The notes under the pieces were generated by a model. It saw nothing but the letters and a program-made list of their open reading frames with translations. It searched no databases and was not told the DNA's origin. From assembly GCA_963674895.2 (NCBI GenBank), contig CAXXCY010000002.1, forward strand, positions 744,001-808,000: a stretch of 64,000 nt of DNA. Reading direction: 5' to 3'. The translations under genes were made by a program, and so were the position numbers. Positions 17,695-25,375 of the stretch are shown one piece after another (the first letter of the stretch is position 1; every line of letters begins with the position of its first letter). This stretch comes from CAXXOK01 sp963674895 (lineage in GTDB: Bacteria; Bacillota; Clostridia; Christensenellales; Aristaeellaceae).

Positions 17695-18732
17695 CTAGAA
17701 TTTCACCGTTTCAAACCGCTCGAACGGGATGCCGCCCGCCGGGCTTTCGTTCAGCAGACAGCCCACGTACGTAAGCAGCGGGAACTGCTCTTCTTCCAGC
17801 TTGTGAAGCGCGACCGCTTTGGAAACGGCGCTGATCAGGCGCCGCGCGATGGCGACGGATTCCAGCGTGATGCCGCTTAATTCCCGCATGGCTTCGGAGA
17901 ACGGCATCCCCCTGCCCAGCAGCGTACCGAGCTTGCGGGTGCGTCCGCCGAAAACGGTAACGTACAGGTCGCCCGCGCCGAAGACGATGTTCTCGGCCCC
18001 GCCGCCCACATAGCGCAGGATCGCCGCCATCTCGCGCACGCTCTGCCCGAACAGCGCAGCCTGCGGGTTGTACGCCGGCGTGCAGCCGACGCCGTCCGTC
18101 TTCTCGACCATCCCGACGGCAAGCGTCACGCCGAGGGCGTACGCGTTTTTCATCGCCACGGCGCATTCCACACCCGTCACGTCCGTGGACAGGCTGATGT
18201 GGTAATACTCCGTTTCCAGCAGCTCCTTCAGGCGCGTTAAAACGGCGGGGTCGTATCCGCAGAACGCCACGGCGCTGTGGCGGCGGTCCGCCAGCTCATA
18301 GCTGGTGCAGGGTCCGCCGATGGCATTGAAGGACAGCCGCCCGCCGGTCTGCCGCGTGTAATAATCGGGGAAGGTTTCAAGCGTCCCGTCCTCCCGGTTG
18401 AGCAGCCCCTTGGTGACGGAAAGCACCGGAACGTCGCTCGGGATCAACGGGACGACCGTTTCCAGAAACCAGTCCACGCCGAAGCTGGATACGCCGCAGA
18501 TGACCAGGTCCGTATCCTGCAGCGCCTCCCGTATATCGTCAATTTGATAGTATGCGATACCTTCGGGCAGCGGCCGCCGCATGGTCATATGCTCGCCGTG
18601 CTTTTTGGCGTGTCCGATAATTTCCCGGTCCAGATGGGTGCCGACGATGCGCACCGCATGTCCGTTGTCCCTGGCGGGCAGGCTCATGGCCGAGCCCATC
18701 ATTCCGGCGCCTACGATCGTGATAATGCTCAA
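17695..18732 (-). CDS. gpsA: NAD(P)-dependent glycerol-3-phosphate dehydrogenase-like protein
   Basis: A 345-residue Rossmann-fold dehydrogenase of the GpsA type, which reduces dihydroxyacetone phosphate to glycerol 3-phosphate for lipid synthesis. The nucleotide loop is IVGAGMMGSAMS, the catalytic region VTKGLLN and AVAMKNAYALG. Several positions differ from typical GpsA (for example GAGMMG in place of the usual GAGSWG), so a relative with another 3-hydroxy acid substrate is possible. The start is TTG at 18732, eight bases after GAGAGGGG. A possible promoter is TTGCGC-17 bp-TATTCT near 18775-18805. The gene stands alone. Confidence 0.75.
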   Translation of the reverse strand: MSIITIVGAGMMGSAMSLPARDNGHAVRIVGTHLDREIIGHAKKHGEHMTMRRPLPEGIAYYQIDDIREALQDTDLVICGVSSFGVDWFLETVVPLIPSDVPVLSVTKGLLNREDGTLETFPDYYTRQTGGRLSFNAIGGPCTSYELADRRHSAVAFCGYDPAVLTRLKELLETEYYHISLSTDVTGVECAVAMKNAYALGVTLAVGMVEKTDGVGCTPAYNPQAALFGQSVREMAAILRYVGGGAENIVFGAGDLYVTVFGGRTRKLGTLLGRGMPFSEAMRELSGITLESVAIARRLISAVSKAVALHKLEEEQFPLLTYVGCLLNESPAGGIPFERFETVKF

Positions 18733-18867
18733 GCAAAATACCCCTCTCCGGTTTAAAGTCCGGTCTGCAATTCCCGGATTAGAATACACTACATTGCGAA
18801 GAGGCGCAAGACGGCAGCCGCGGGGATGGTCCATCCGGCGGGTGCTTCTCTTATGTCTTTGAATCGT

Positions 18868-18904
18868 ACAAAAGAACCGGTATCCCGTCATCGGATACCG
18901 GCTC
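18868..18904 (-). terminator. Intrinsic terminator of the nitroreductase-regulator operon
   Basis: On the minus strand GAGCCGGTATCC and GGATACCGGTTC form a 12-pair stem with one G-U pair, followed by TTTTGT. It lies 17 bp past the stop of the GyrI-like gene. Confidence 0.8.
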
Positions 18905-18920
18905 TTCGGTTTCGGGCGGA

Positions 18921-19427
18921 TCAGATGCTCCCGAGGGGCTCGACCGGCAGATACACGTCCAGCAGCTGATTTCCGCCCGGATTTTGGGACGGATCGCTGA
19001 CGTAGACCTCGAAGGGGAAGGAATCGCGCGGCTGGGTTCCGCTGTTTGGCAGCCACTCGCCGTACATATACTGCCAGACCGCGCCGTAGTCCATGGGCGG
19101 GATCTCGAAATGCCCGACGGCATAGTCTCCGGAGATACTCATCACGCCGATTTCGCCCTGTTCCTCCACCTTCGCGGTCTTGTTGATCGTCATGCACAGG
19201 CTTACGCGAAGCTGCGCTTCGTCGGTCAGGTCCGGGTTGTCGTGATAGACGGACAGGATTTTTGTGTCTTTGGGGTCCAGCAGCCGCCGGCTCATCGCAA
19301 AGGCGTAGAGCTTTTGAATCATGCCCGGAATCACCGCCCCCAGTTCCCGGTAGCTGCCTGTATGCCGGACGTAGATCACCCGCAGGTCGAGCGTCGTCGT
19401 TTCCACGCTGGTCGCCTTCGTTTTCAT
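18921..19427 (-). CDS. GyrI-like/AraC effector-binding domain protein
   Basis: A 168-residue protein made only of the small-molecule-binding domain found at the C terminus of Rob- or BmrR-like regulators and in GyrI. Typical pieces are LRVIYVRHTGSY at the start, the central ISGDYAVGHFEIP and the tryptophan-containing WQYMYGEWLPNSG. In most relatives this domain is fused behind an AraC-type DNA-binding domain. Here that DNA-binding domain is a separate gene just upstream, overlapping by four bases (ATGA), with GGAGTG serving as ribosome site. The two may work as a split regulator, or a frameshift may have parted them. Confidence 0.78.
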   Translation of the reverse strand: MKTKATSVETTTLDLRVIYVRHTGSYRELGAVIPGMIQKLYAFAMSRRLLDPKDTKILSVYHDNPDLTDEAQLRVSLCMTINKTAKVEEQGEIGVMSISGDYAVGHFEIPPMDYGAVWQYMYGEWLPNSGTQPRDSFPFEVYVSDPSQNPGGNQLLDVYLPVEPLGSI

Positions 19428-19849
19428 GGTATCACTCCCAATTTCGGTTTGCGCGCATCATCAGTATATTGGGAGGTTGGACCGCCGTCTTTGCAATTCT
19501 TGCGGTGTTGGTTCCGGAACGCGGTCGGGCTGATCCCGTAATGGCTTTTAAAGGAACGCGAGAAGACCGCCGAGTCGGAAAAGCCGTAATGGTAGGCGAT
19601 ATCCGTGACCGAAACATGGGGGCTGTGCACGAGATAGGACCCCGTGCGTTCCATTTTGATGCGGCAAACGTACTGCCCAAGCGTTTCCCCGGTCAGCGCG
19701 CGGAAAATCCGGTGGAAATGGTATTTGGAAAAGCGCGCGGCTTCCGCGAGCTCCTGCAGGTCCGGAACGGTATCCGCATGCTCTTCAATATAGTCCTGCA
19801 CCGCGTGGATGCGCCGCAGGTATTCGTCGCAGTTTTGTGCGTTATGCAT
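19424..19849 (-). CDS. AraC-family DNA-binding protein (HTH domain only)
   Basis: A 141-residue protein with the two helix-turn-helix motifs of the AraC family: LQELAEAARFSKYHFHRIFR and VTDIAYHYGFSDSAVFSRSF, followed by the family signature HYGISPTAFR. It has no sensing domain of its own; the effector domain usually fused after it is encoded by the next gene in another frame, with an ATGA overlap. It lies 12 bp after a nitroreductase gene, so it probably controls that operon, perhaps in response to a toxic aromatic compound. That target is inferred from position only. Confidence 0.85.
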   Translation of the reverse strand: MHNAQNCDEYLRRIHAVQDYIEEHADTVPDLQELAEAARFSKYHFHRIFRALTGETLGQYVCRIKMERTGSYLVHSPHVSVTDIAYHYGFSDSAVFSRSFKSHYGISPTAFRNQHRKNCKDGGPTSQYTDDARKPKLGVIP

Positions 19850-19861
19850 GAACGTATCCCG

Positions 19862-20596
19862 TTACGCTTCGCCGGAACACGCCTGCAGATATACCTGCGC
19901 AGAACGGTTCAGCTCGCGGGCGAAGGCGGAGTTGTACCGGCCTTCCAGAAACGCGGGTATCCATTCCTCGTAAGACCGTTTGCCGGTGCGCGGTCCGGCC
20001 ATTTGGCGGAGCTCCTCGCCGGTCAGCCGGTGATAGACGTTGGTCTGGACCACGGTTTCAAACGGGCTGCGCGGCGCCTTGGGCTTGTCCGTCTGCCGGG
20101 CGGTGGGGTAGCCGAACACGACCATCGTGGCCGGCATCACGTTCGGGGGCAGATGCAGCATCTCCCGGTGCGTCTCGGCGTTTTCCATAATGTCGCCGAT
20201 ATAGCACGAGCCGATGCCCAGGCTCCACGCCGCGGTCACGGCGTTTTGCGCGGCGATCAGGGCGTCCTGCATCGCAAGCATCAGGTCCCCCGGCCCGATC
20301 GGGCGGGGCGAGCATCCGGCCGAATGGTACGCGTCCACCCATTTGAGCGGGTCGGCGCAGAAGACCAGCGCCATCGGCGCTTTGGCGATGAAGGGCTGGT
20401 TGTCGCAGGTCACGGCCAGCCGCTGCTTCAGCTCCCCGTCCGTGATGTCCAGGATCGTGTACAGCTGCTGGTTGCCCGCGGTGGGGGCCTGCATGGCGGC
20501 GAGCAGGATTTCCCGCTTCAGGGCGGGGTCTATCGGCTTATCCTCGTACGCGCGTATTGATTTTCGCTCGTGAAGGCTCTGGATCACCGGATTCAT
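19862..20596 (-). CDS. Nitroreductase-family FMN oxidoreductase (NfsA/FRP-like)
   Basis: A 244-residue flavoprotein of the oxygen-insensitive nitroreductase family. The FMN contacts are seen in HERKSIRAYEDKP near the start, AAMQAPTAGNQQ and WSLGIGSCYIGDI. Such enzymes reduce nitroaromatics, quinones or flavins with NAD(P)H; the natural substrate is unknown. The ATG at 20596 is chosen because AGGAGG lies eight bases before it; an upstream ATG at 20620 overlaps that site. The AraC-type regulator and GyrI-like protein follow in the same operon. Confidence 0.85.
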   Translation of the reverse strand: MNPVIQSLHERKSIRAYEDKPIDPALKREILLAAMQAPTAGNQQLYTILDITDGELKQRLAVTCDNQPFIAKAPMALVFCADPLKWVDAYHSAGCSPRPIGPGDLMLAMQDALIAAQNAVTAAWSLGIGSCYIGDIMENAETHREMLHLPPNVMPATMVVFGYPTARQTDKPKAPRSPFETVVQTNVYHRLTGEELRQMAGPRTGKRSYEEWIPAFLEGRYNSAFARELNRSAQVYLQACSGEA

Positions 20597-20643
20597 ACGG
20601 TTGTCCTCCTGTCCGTTCATTTCTGTGCGCAGCGTTTGCGTTT

Positions 20644-20673
20644 ATTATAGTCAGTTGTTTGCCGCCGCGTCAA
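20644..20673 (-). promoter_or_regulatory. Promoter of the nitroreductase operon
   Basis: Minus strand TTGACG (20668-20673), an 18 bp spacer and a perfect TATAAT (20644-20649), about 45 bp before the nitroreductase start. Confidence 0.75.
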
Positions 20674-20804
20674 TGCCGGGGGATTCGCCGGCTTGTCAAA
20701 GGGCGCATTTGTGTGCGGATAGCAAATCGGGTCAAAGCGCGCCCATATCAAACCGCTATACGAGAAAATATAAGGGATGAATTGCGGGTAAACCCGTTTC
20801 GCGC

Positions 20805-20833
20805 TTGCAATCGGAGCGGGTTTTGAGTACAAT
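20805..20833 (+). promoter_or_regulatory. Promoter of gapA
   Basis: TTGCAA (20805-20810), a 17 bp spacer and TACAAT (20828-20833). The -35 box sits inside an inverted repeat, AAACCCG (20790-20796) and CGGGTTT (20817-20823), which itself overlaps a smaller palindrome CGGGTAAACCCG (20785-20796). These could be an operator, but they do not resemble the CggR site. Confidence 0.7.
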
Positions 20834-20856
20834 AGACAGGGTTGACACCCAATTAA

Positions 20857-20871
20857 CAATCACTGTGATTG
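20857..20871. promoter_or_regulatory. Perfect inverted repeat in the gapA leader
   Basis: CAATCAC-T-GTGATTG, seven bases perfectly inverted around one base, just upstream of the gapA ribosome site GAGGAGG. It could be a repressor operator or a small leader hairpin. Confidence 0.45.
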
Positions 20872-20886
20872 AGGAGGAAGAGTACC

Positions 20887-21912
20887 ATGGTCAAAGTAGC
20901 AATCAACGGTTTCGGTCGCATTGGCCGCCTTGCTTTCCGCCAGATGTTTACCGCGGAAGGGTATGAAGTTGTTGCGATTAACGATCTCACCAGCCCCGCG
21001 ATGCTGGCGCATTTGCTGAAATACGATACCGCGCAGGGCCCCTACTGCGGCAAGCTCGGTGAGAATCTGCATACGGTGGAATCCACGGAGGATTCCATCA
21101 TCGTCGACGGGAAAGAGATCAAAATCTACGCCCTCAAAGACGCCAAGGATTGCCCCTGGGGGAAGCTCGACATCGACGTGGTGCTGGAATGCACGGGCTT
21201 TTACACCAGCGAGGAAAAGAGCCAGGCGCATATCGACGCCGGCGCAAAAAAGGTGATCATCTCCGCGCCTGCCGGCAAGATGAAGACCATCGTCTTCTCC
21301 GTCAATGAGGACACGCTCACCAAGGCGGACAAAATCATTTCCGCCGCGTCCTGCACCACCAACTGCCTGGCGCCCATGGCGGATGTCCTGCATAAAACGT
21401 TCCCGATCCAGTCCGGCATCATGTCCACCATCCACGCCTACACCGGCGACCAGATGGTGCTGGACGGCCCGCACCGCAAAGGCGATCTGCGCCGCGCCCG
21501 TGCCGCCGCCTGCAATATCGTGCCCAACTCCACCGGCGCCGCCAAGGCCATCGGGCTGGTGATCCCCGATCTCAACGGCAAGCTGATCGGCTCCGCCCAA
21601 CGCGTGCCCGTGCCCACCGGCTCCACCACCATTCTGGTTTCGGTCGTCAAGGGCCAGGATGTGACGGTGGAAAAGATCAACGCCGCCATGAAAGCCGCCG
21701 CCTCCGACAGCTACGGCTACAACGAGGAGCCGATCGTATCCTCCGATGTGATCGGCACCAAGTTCGGCTCGATCTTCGACGCTACGCAAACCATGGTGAC
21801 GAAGCTGACCGACGACACCTATCAGGTGCAGACCGTGGCGTGGTACGACAATGAAAACAGCTACGCGTCGCAGATGGTGCGTACGATCAAATATTTCGCG
21901 GAACTCGGTTAA
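20887..21912 (+). CDS. gapA: Glyceraldehyde-3-phosphate dehydrogenase
   Basis: The glycolytic enzyme that oxidises glyceraldehyde 3-phosphate with NAD and phosphate. The 341-residue protein has the NAD loop INGFGRIGRL, the catalytic cysteine in SAASCTTNCLAP, HAYTGDQ, RRARAAACNIVP and the C-terminal WYDNENSY. The ATG has GAGGAGGAAGAG upstream. It is alone between its own promoter and a strong terminator, not in the common gap-pgk-tpi cluster. The codons are strongly biased, as expected for a highly expressed gene. Confidence 0.97.
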   Translation: MVKVAINGFGRIGRLAFRQMFTAEGYEVVAINDLTSPAMLAHLLKYDTAQGPYCGKLGENLHTVESTEDSIIVDGKEIKIYALKDAKDCPWGKLDIDVVLECTGFYTSEEKSQAHIDAGAKKVIISAPAGKMKTIVFSVNEDTLTKADKIISAASCTTNCLAPMADVLHKTFPIQSGIMSTIHAYTGDQMVLDGPHRKGDLRRARAAACNIVPNSTGAAKAIGLVIPDLNGKLIGSAQRVPVPTGSTTILVSVVKGQDVTVEKINAAMKAAASDSYGYNEEPIVSSDVIGTKFGSIFDATQTMVTKLTDDTYQVQTVAWYDNENSYASQMVRTIKYFAELG

Positions 21913-21925
21913 GCATAACATGAAG

Positions 21926-21954
21926 AAAGGCTGCCGGAAACGGCAGCCTTTTTA
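21926..21954 (+). terminator. Intrinsic terminator of gapA
   Basis: AAAGGCTGCCG and CGGCAGCCTTT pair around a GAAA tetraloop and run into TTTTT. The complement ends in TTTC, so it may also stop the facing lipoprotein transcript. Confidence 0.92.
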
Positions 21955-21976
21955 TGTGCGTTGGGACAGGCAAGCG

Positions 21977-22726
21977 TCAGGGCTGGGCGAGGCTGAGATC
22001 GCTTTCGCAGTTTTCCAGCAGCGCCTGCATCAGGCGCTCATACTGTGCGTCCCATAGGGCGGAATCATCCCCGGAAAACGGCACGGACTCCTCAAGCAAT
22101 ATGGCTCCGGTAACGGCCGAGGTTACGCTGGTCAGCAGCACATCGTCGTCTTTTTCCGTTATGGAGGCCTCCATGTACGCGGTGCGCAGCAGCACGGGAA
22201 CGCCTTCCCGGAAGCCGTACACCGCATAATATTTCCGCGCGGCGCCGTCGTTTATCTGCGAAAGGACGATATGCTTCCCGGGATCGTAAACCGCGTTGAA
22301 GAGCGCGCCGAGCACAGGGCTGTAATGCAGGCGGCAGTCGGCGGGATCGTATAAAAAGTAGGTGCTGGTGAGGTTGGACGCGCCCAGCGCAAACAGCGCC
22401 TCCGCATCCAGAATGCCGTCTCCGTTCATATCCGCAAAGCGGAGCAGCGGGACCATCGAGCCGGTTTCATTGCCTTCATACGAGGGGAAAACAAAGGAAT
22501 ACGGCTCTCCGTCCGGCGGGGCGACCTGCGCCTGCAGTGCCGGATCATCGGGCCACGCTTCTGCGGGATCCGCGCTTGGATATACGCAAAAAAGCGTGGG
22601 CTCTTCTCCCGCCTGCAGCGCGACCTCCGCTTCAAACAGCGCGCTTTCCGCGCCCGCGGGCGCGCAGGAAGCCATCAGTATACAGCTTATACAACCCAGT
22701 ATCAGCCATCGCAAACTGCGTTTCAT
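21977..22726 (-). CDS. Putative lipoprotein, unknown function
   Basis: A 249-residue exported protein. It opens with a basic, hydrophobic signal ending in LMASC, a lipobox whose cysteine (about residue 21) would be lipidated. A DMNGDGILDAEAL stretch near the middle resembles a calcium-binding loop of the kind seen in EF-hand or FG-GAP/VCBS proteins; one loop alone is weak evidence. No enzyme motif is recognised. GGGAGG lies before the ATG at 22726. It converges with gapA. The 180 bp upstream holds the terminator of the lplA transcript, a small hairpin (TTTCATC with GATGAAA at 22837-22853) and a weak TATACT box. Confidence 0.65.
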   Translation of the reverse strand: MKRSLRWLILGCISCILMASCAPAGAESALFEAEVALQAGEEPTLFCVYPSADPAEAWPDDPALQAQVAPPDGEPYSFVFPSYEGNETGSMVPLLRFADMNGDGILDAEALFALGASNLTSTYFLYDPADCRLHYSPVLGALFNAVYDPGKHIVLSQINDGAARKYYAVYGFREGVPVLLRTAYMEASITEKDDDVLLTSVTSAVTGAILLEESVPFSGDDSALWDAQYERLMQALLENCESDLSLAQP

Positions 22727-22854
22727 GGGGTTATCCTCCCTGTGAATTTTAAATACGCTCACCGGCGGCGAAACGGCGGCTTTCGGACAGGAGCCGGTCA
22801 ACAACGTACCGGTAGTATAACGGCTGCGGAGGGGCTTTTCATCCATGATGAAAG

Positions 22855-22886
22855 AAAAAGCCGTCTGACATCGTACAGCCAGACGG
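22855..22886 (-). terminator. Terminator of the glycine-cleavage operon
   Basis: Minus strand CCGTCTG and CAGACGG form a seven-pair stem with a 12-base loop followed by CTTTTTC. It lies 25 bp beyond the lplA stop. Confidence 0.8.
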
Positions 22887-22910
22887 TTGTGTCAACGGAA
22901 ACATCCGGGT

Positions 22911-23933
22911 TCAGGAACCCTTTCCGCTGGCGCGGATATGGCTGCAGATCAGCGCGCCGATATCGCTGACGACCTGCTTGAGGGATTCGTCCCGGATCAT
23001 CTCCTGCTTTTGACGGAGGCGCCCGGTGATGGAGGACACCAGCGACGGTGATCCGACCAGGGATTGCTCCAGCACCGCGAACAGGCCCGCTTCCATCGCG
23101 TCGGTAAAAAAACGGGCCTCGCGGATCATGCCGTCCTCCACCAGGAGATTGACGCTGATTCCGCCCCACGGGAAGCGCTCCTCTACCGAGAAGGTATAGG
23201 GCACCTCCTTGGGATAGATCCACGCGGCGCTGCGGTAGAACTCCGTCAGCTTGCCGATGGTCGGCTGGTCCATCATCTTCTCGTCCAGGATTGTGGGCGG
23301 ATAACCGTAGATTTTGGCAAACGCCTTAAACAGCGCCGCCTGCAGATTATCGATGGTCAGGGCTGGCGCCAGGGCTTTGAGGTTGATGACGCGGGCCGGC
23401 ACGCTTTTAACGCCGCGGTTTTGCAGCTTTTTTTCATCGGCGGTCAGGTAGCGGCCCATCACGCTCATGTCGACGTCCACCAGCAGCGTGCCGTGATGGT
23501 ACGCGTTGTGGCCCGAGGAGTAAAACGCGTTTCCGGAAAACTTGCGGTCCCCGATCTGCAGGTCGTTCCGGCCGCTGTGTATGGCTTGCAGGCCGTAGGA
23601 AGCGACGGCCGACTGGATGACGGATAGCTGTTTGGGAATATTGAAATCAGACTTTGGCACAAGGAACGTAAAATTTACGTTCCCCATATCGTGGTACACC
23701 GTGCCGCCGCCGCTGAGGCGCTTGGCAATCTTGCCGCCGTCGCCCAGGAATTCCTTTACGCGGCACTCGTACCACGGGTTTTGGTTGCGCCCGCACACGA
23801 TGGTATGCGCGTTCTGCCAGAGATACAGGATCGCGGTCTCATCTGGCAAAGTGTCCAGAAGCTGTTTTTCGATCGCGAGGTTGCGATAGGGGTCCGTGCT
23901 TCTGGCAACGATGCAGGCTGTCCGTCTGATCAC
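22911..23933 (-). CDS. lplA: Lipoate-protein ligase A
   Basis: LplA activates free lipoate with ATP and attaches it to the lysine of lipoyl domains. The 340-residue protein has the family features NLAIEKQLLD, the lipoate-site loop KRLSGGGTVYHDMGNVNF, the GRNDLQIGDRKFSGNAFY segment and a C-terminal accessory domain. The start is GTG at 23933, overlapping the gcvPB stop as GTGA. Its place at the end of the glycine-cleavage operon suggests its main client is the GcvH protein encoded three genes upstream. Confidence 0.93.
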   Translation of the reverse strand: MIRRTACIVARSTDPYRNLAIEKQLLDTLPDETAILYLWQNAHTIVCGRNQNPWYECRVKEFLGDGGKIAKRLSGGGTVYHDMGNVNFTFLVPKSDFNIPKQLSVIQSAVASYGLQAIHSGRNDLQIGDRKFSGNAFYSSGHNAYHHGTLLVDVDMSVMGRYLTADEKKLQNRGVKSVPARVINLKALAPALTIDNLQAALFKAFAKIYGYPPTILDEKMMDQPTIGKLTEFYRSAAWIYPKEVPYTFSVEERFPWGGISVNLLVEDGMIREARFFTDAMEAGLFAVLEQSLVGSPSLVSSITGRLRQKQEMIRDESLKQVVSDIGALICSHIRASGKGS

Positions 23934-25375
23934 TGAGATTCCACCTCTTCCGGCTCTGTATCTGCGCGTGCGGTCCAGCGAAGCACGGGGTTTCGGGCGG
24001 CTTTCACTTCGTCGGGCCTGCCGATTGCGGCGGTATGCGGCGCGCTGTGGAGCATATCAGAATTGTGCCGGATTTCTTGGAGAATGTCAATCATTGTATT
24101 TGCCGCCCGGTCCAAAGTTTCCCGGCTTTCGGTTTCGGTAGGCTCAAACATCAGCGCTTCGGGAACGATCAGCGGGAAATACATCGTGGGCGGGTGGATG
24201 CCGTAGTCGATCATCCGCTTGGCGGCATCCAGCGCGCGCACGCCGGTTTCCTCCCGGACCGCTTCCAGGGTCAGCACAAATTCGTGCATGCACAGCCTGT
24301 CCACGGCGGCGGAATAGCCCGCGTCCGTGAGCAGCTTTTTCAGGTAGTTGGCGTTCAGTACCGCGTGTTCCGCCACGCCCCGCAGGCCATCGTCGCCCAG
24401 GAATTTGATATAGGCGAGCGCCCGGACCATCACCAGAAAGTTGCCGTGGAAGGCCTTGAGCTGCAGCCCGGGTTCCCCGCCCAGGCTCCGTACGCCGGGC
24501 AGGAACGGGACCAGGCATTGCTTCACGCCCACCGGACCCGAGCCGGGTCCGCCGCCGCCGTGCGGCGTGGAGAAAGTCTTGTGCAGGTTCAGGTGTACCA
24601 CATCAAAGCCCATGTCGCCGGGCCTCGCGACGCCTAAAACGGCGTTGAGGTTCGCACCGTCGTAATACATCAGCCCGCCGGCGCCGTGCACCAGCTCGGC
24701 GATGGAAAGGACGTCCTTTTCAAACAGCCCCAGGGTGTTCGGGTTGGTCATCATCATACCCGCGACTTCGTCCGAAAGCAGAGCCTTCAGCTCTCCGGGG
24801 TCCACGCAGCCGTCGGCGCGGCTTTTCACGCTGACGACCGTAAAGCCGGCCATGGCGGCGCTGGCCGGGTTGGTGCCGTGCGCGCTGTCCGGCACGATGA
24901 TCTTCGTGCGGCGGGTTTCCCCGCGGCTTTCAAAGTACTTTTTGATGAACAGCATTCCCGCGAACTCCCCGTGCGCGCCCGCTGCGGGCTGCAGGGTGAA
25001 CGCGTCCATGCCCGTGACGCGGCAGAGGCTTTCCTTCAACTCCTCCATCACGGCGCGCGAGCCTTCCGAAGCGTACGCGGGCGCGAGCGGATGGGCGGCG
25101 CGGAAGCCCGGCAGCGCGGCGGCGGCCTCGTTAACGGCGGGGTTGTATTTCATGGTGCAGCTGCCCAGCGGATAAAACCCGCAGTTCACGCCGAAGGTCT
25201 TGTGCGCGAGCTCCGTATAATGCCGGTCCACGTCGCACTCGGCGAGCTCCGGCAGCGCGGGCGGCGCGGCGCGCCGCGTTTGCAGGGTATACGCGGGTAC
25301 GCCGGGCGGGGGAATGACGGCGGTTCCGCGCCCCGGACGGCTTTTTTCAAAGCTCAGAAAACTGTCCTTACGCAT
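23930..25375 (-). CDS. gcvPB: Glycine dehydrogenase (decarboxylating) subunit 2
   Basis: Second half of the split P protein, a PLP enzyme that decarboxylates glycine and passes the aminomethyl group to GcvH. The 481-residue subunit carries the PLP lysine in LNLHKTFSTPHGGGGPG. Other landmarks are PLGSCTMKYNP, PAAGAHGEFAGM and PDSAHGTNPASA. The ATG at 25375 is chosen for the GGGAGGT upstream; it overlaps gcvPA by 8 bp. Confidence 0.95.
   Translation of the reverse strand: MRKDSFLSFEKSRPGRGTAVIPPPGVPAYTLQTRRAAPPALPELAECDVDRHYTELAHKTFGVNCGFYPLGSCTMKYNPAVNEAAAALPGFRAAHPLAPAYASEGSRAVMEELKESLCRVTGMDAFTLQPAAGAHGEFAGMLFIKKYFESRGETRRTKIIVPDSAHGTNPASAAMAGFTVVSVKSRADGCVDPGELKALLSDEVAGMMMTNPNTLGLFEKDVLSIAELVHGAGGLMYYDGANLNAVLGVARPGDMGFDVVHLNLHKTFSTPHGGGGPGSGPVGVKQCLVPFLPGVRSLGGEPGLQLKAFHGNFLVMVRALAYIKFLGDDGLRGVAEHAVLNANYLKKLLTDAGYSAAVDRLCMHEFVLTLEAVREETGVRALDAAKRMIDYGIHPPTMYFPLIVPEALMFEPTETESRETLDRAANTMIDILQEIRHNSDMLHSAPHTAAIGRPDEVKAARNPVLRWTARADTEPEEVESQ

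Noticed and set aside
20842..20870. TTGACA just before gapA as a -35 box
   Set aside because: No -10 box follows at the right distance; the TTGCAA-17-TACAAT promoter upstream is better.
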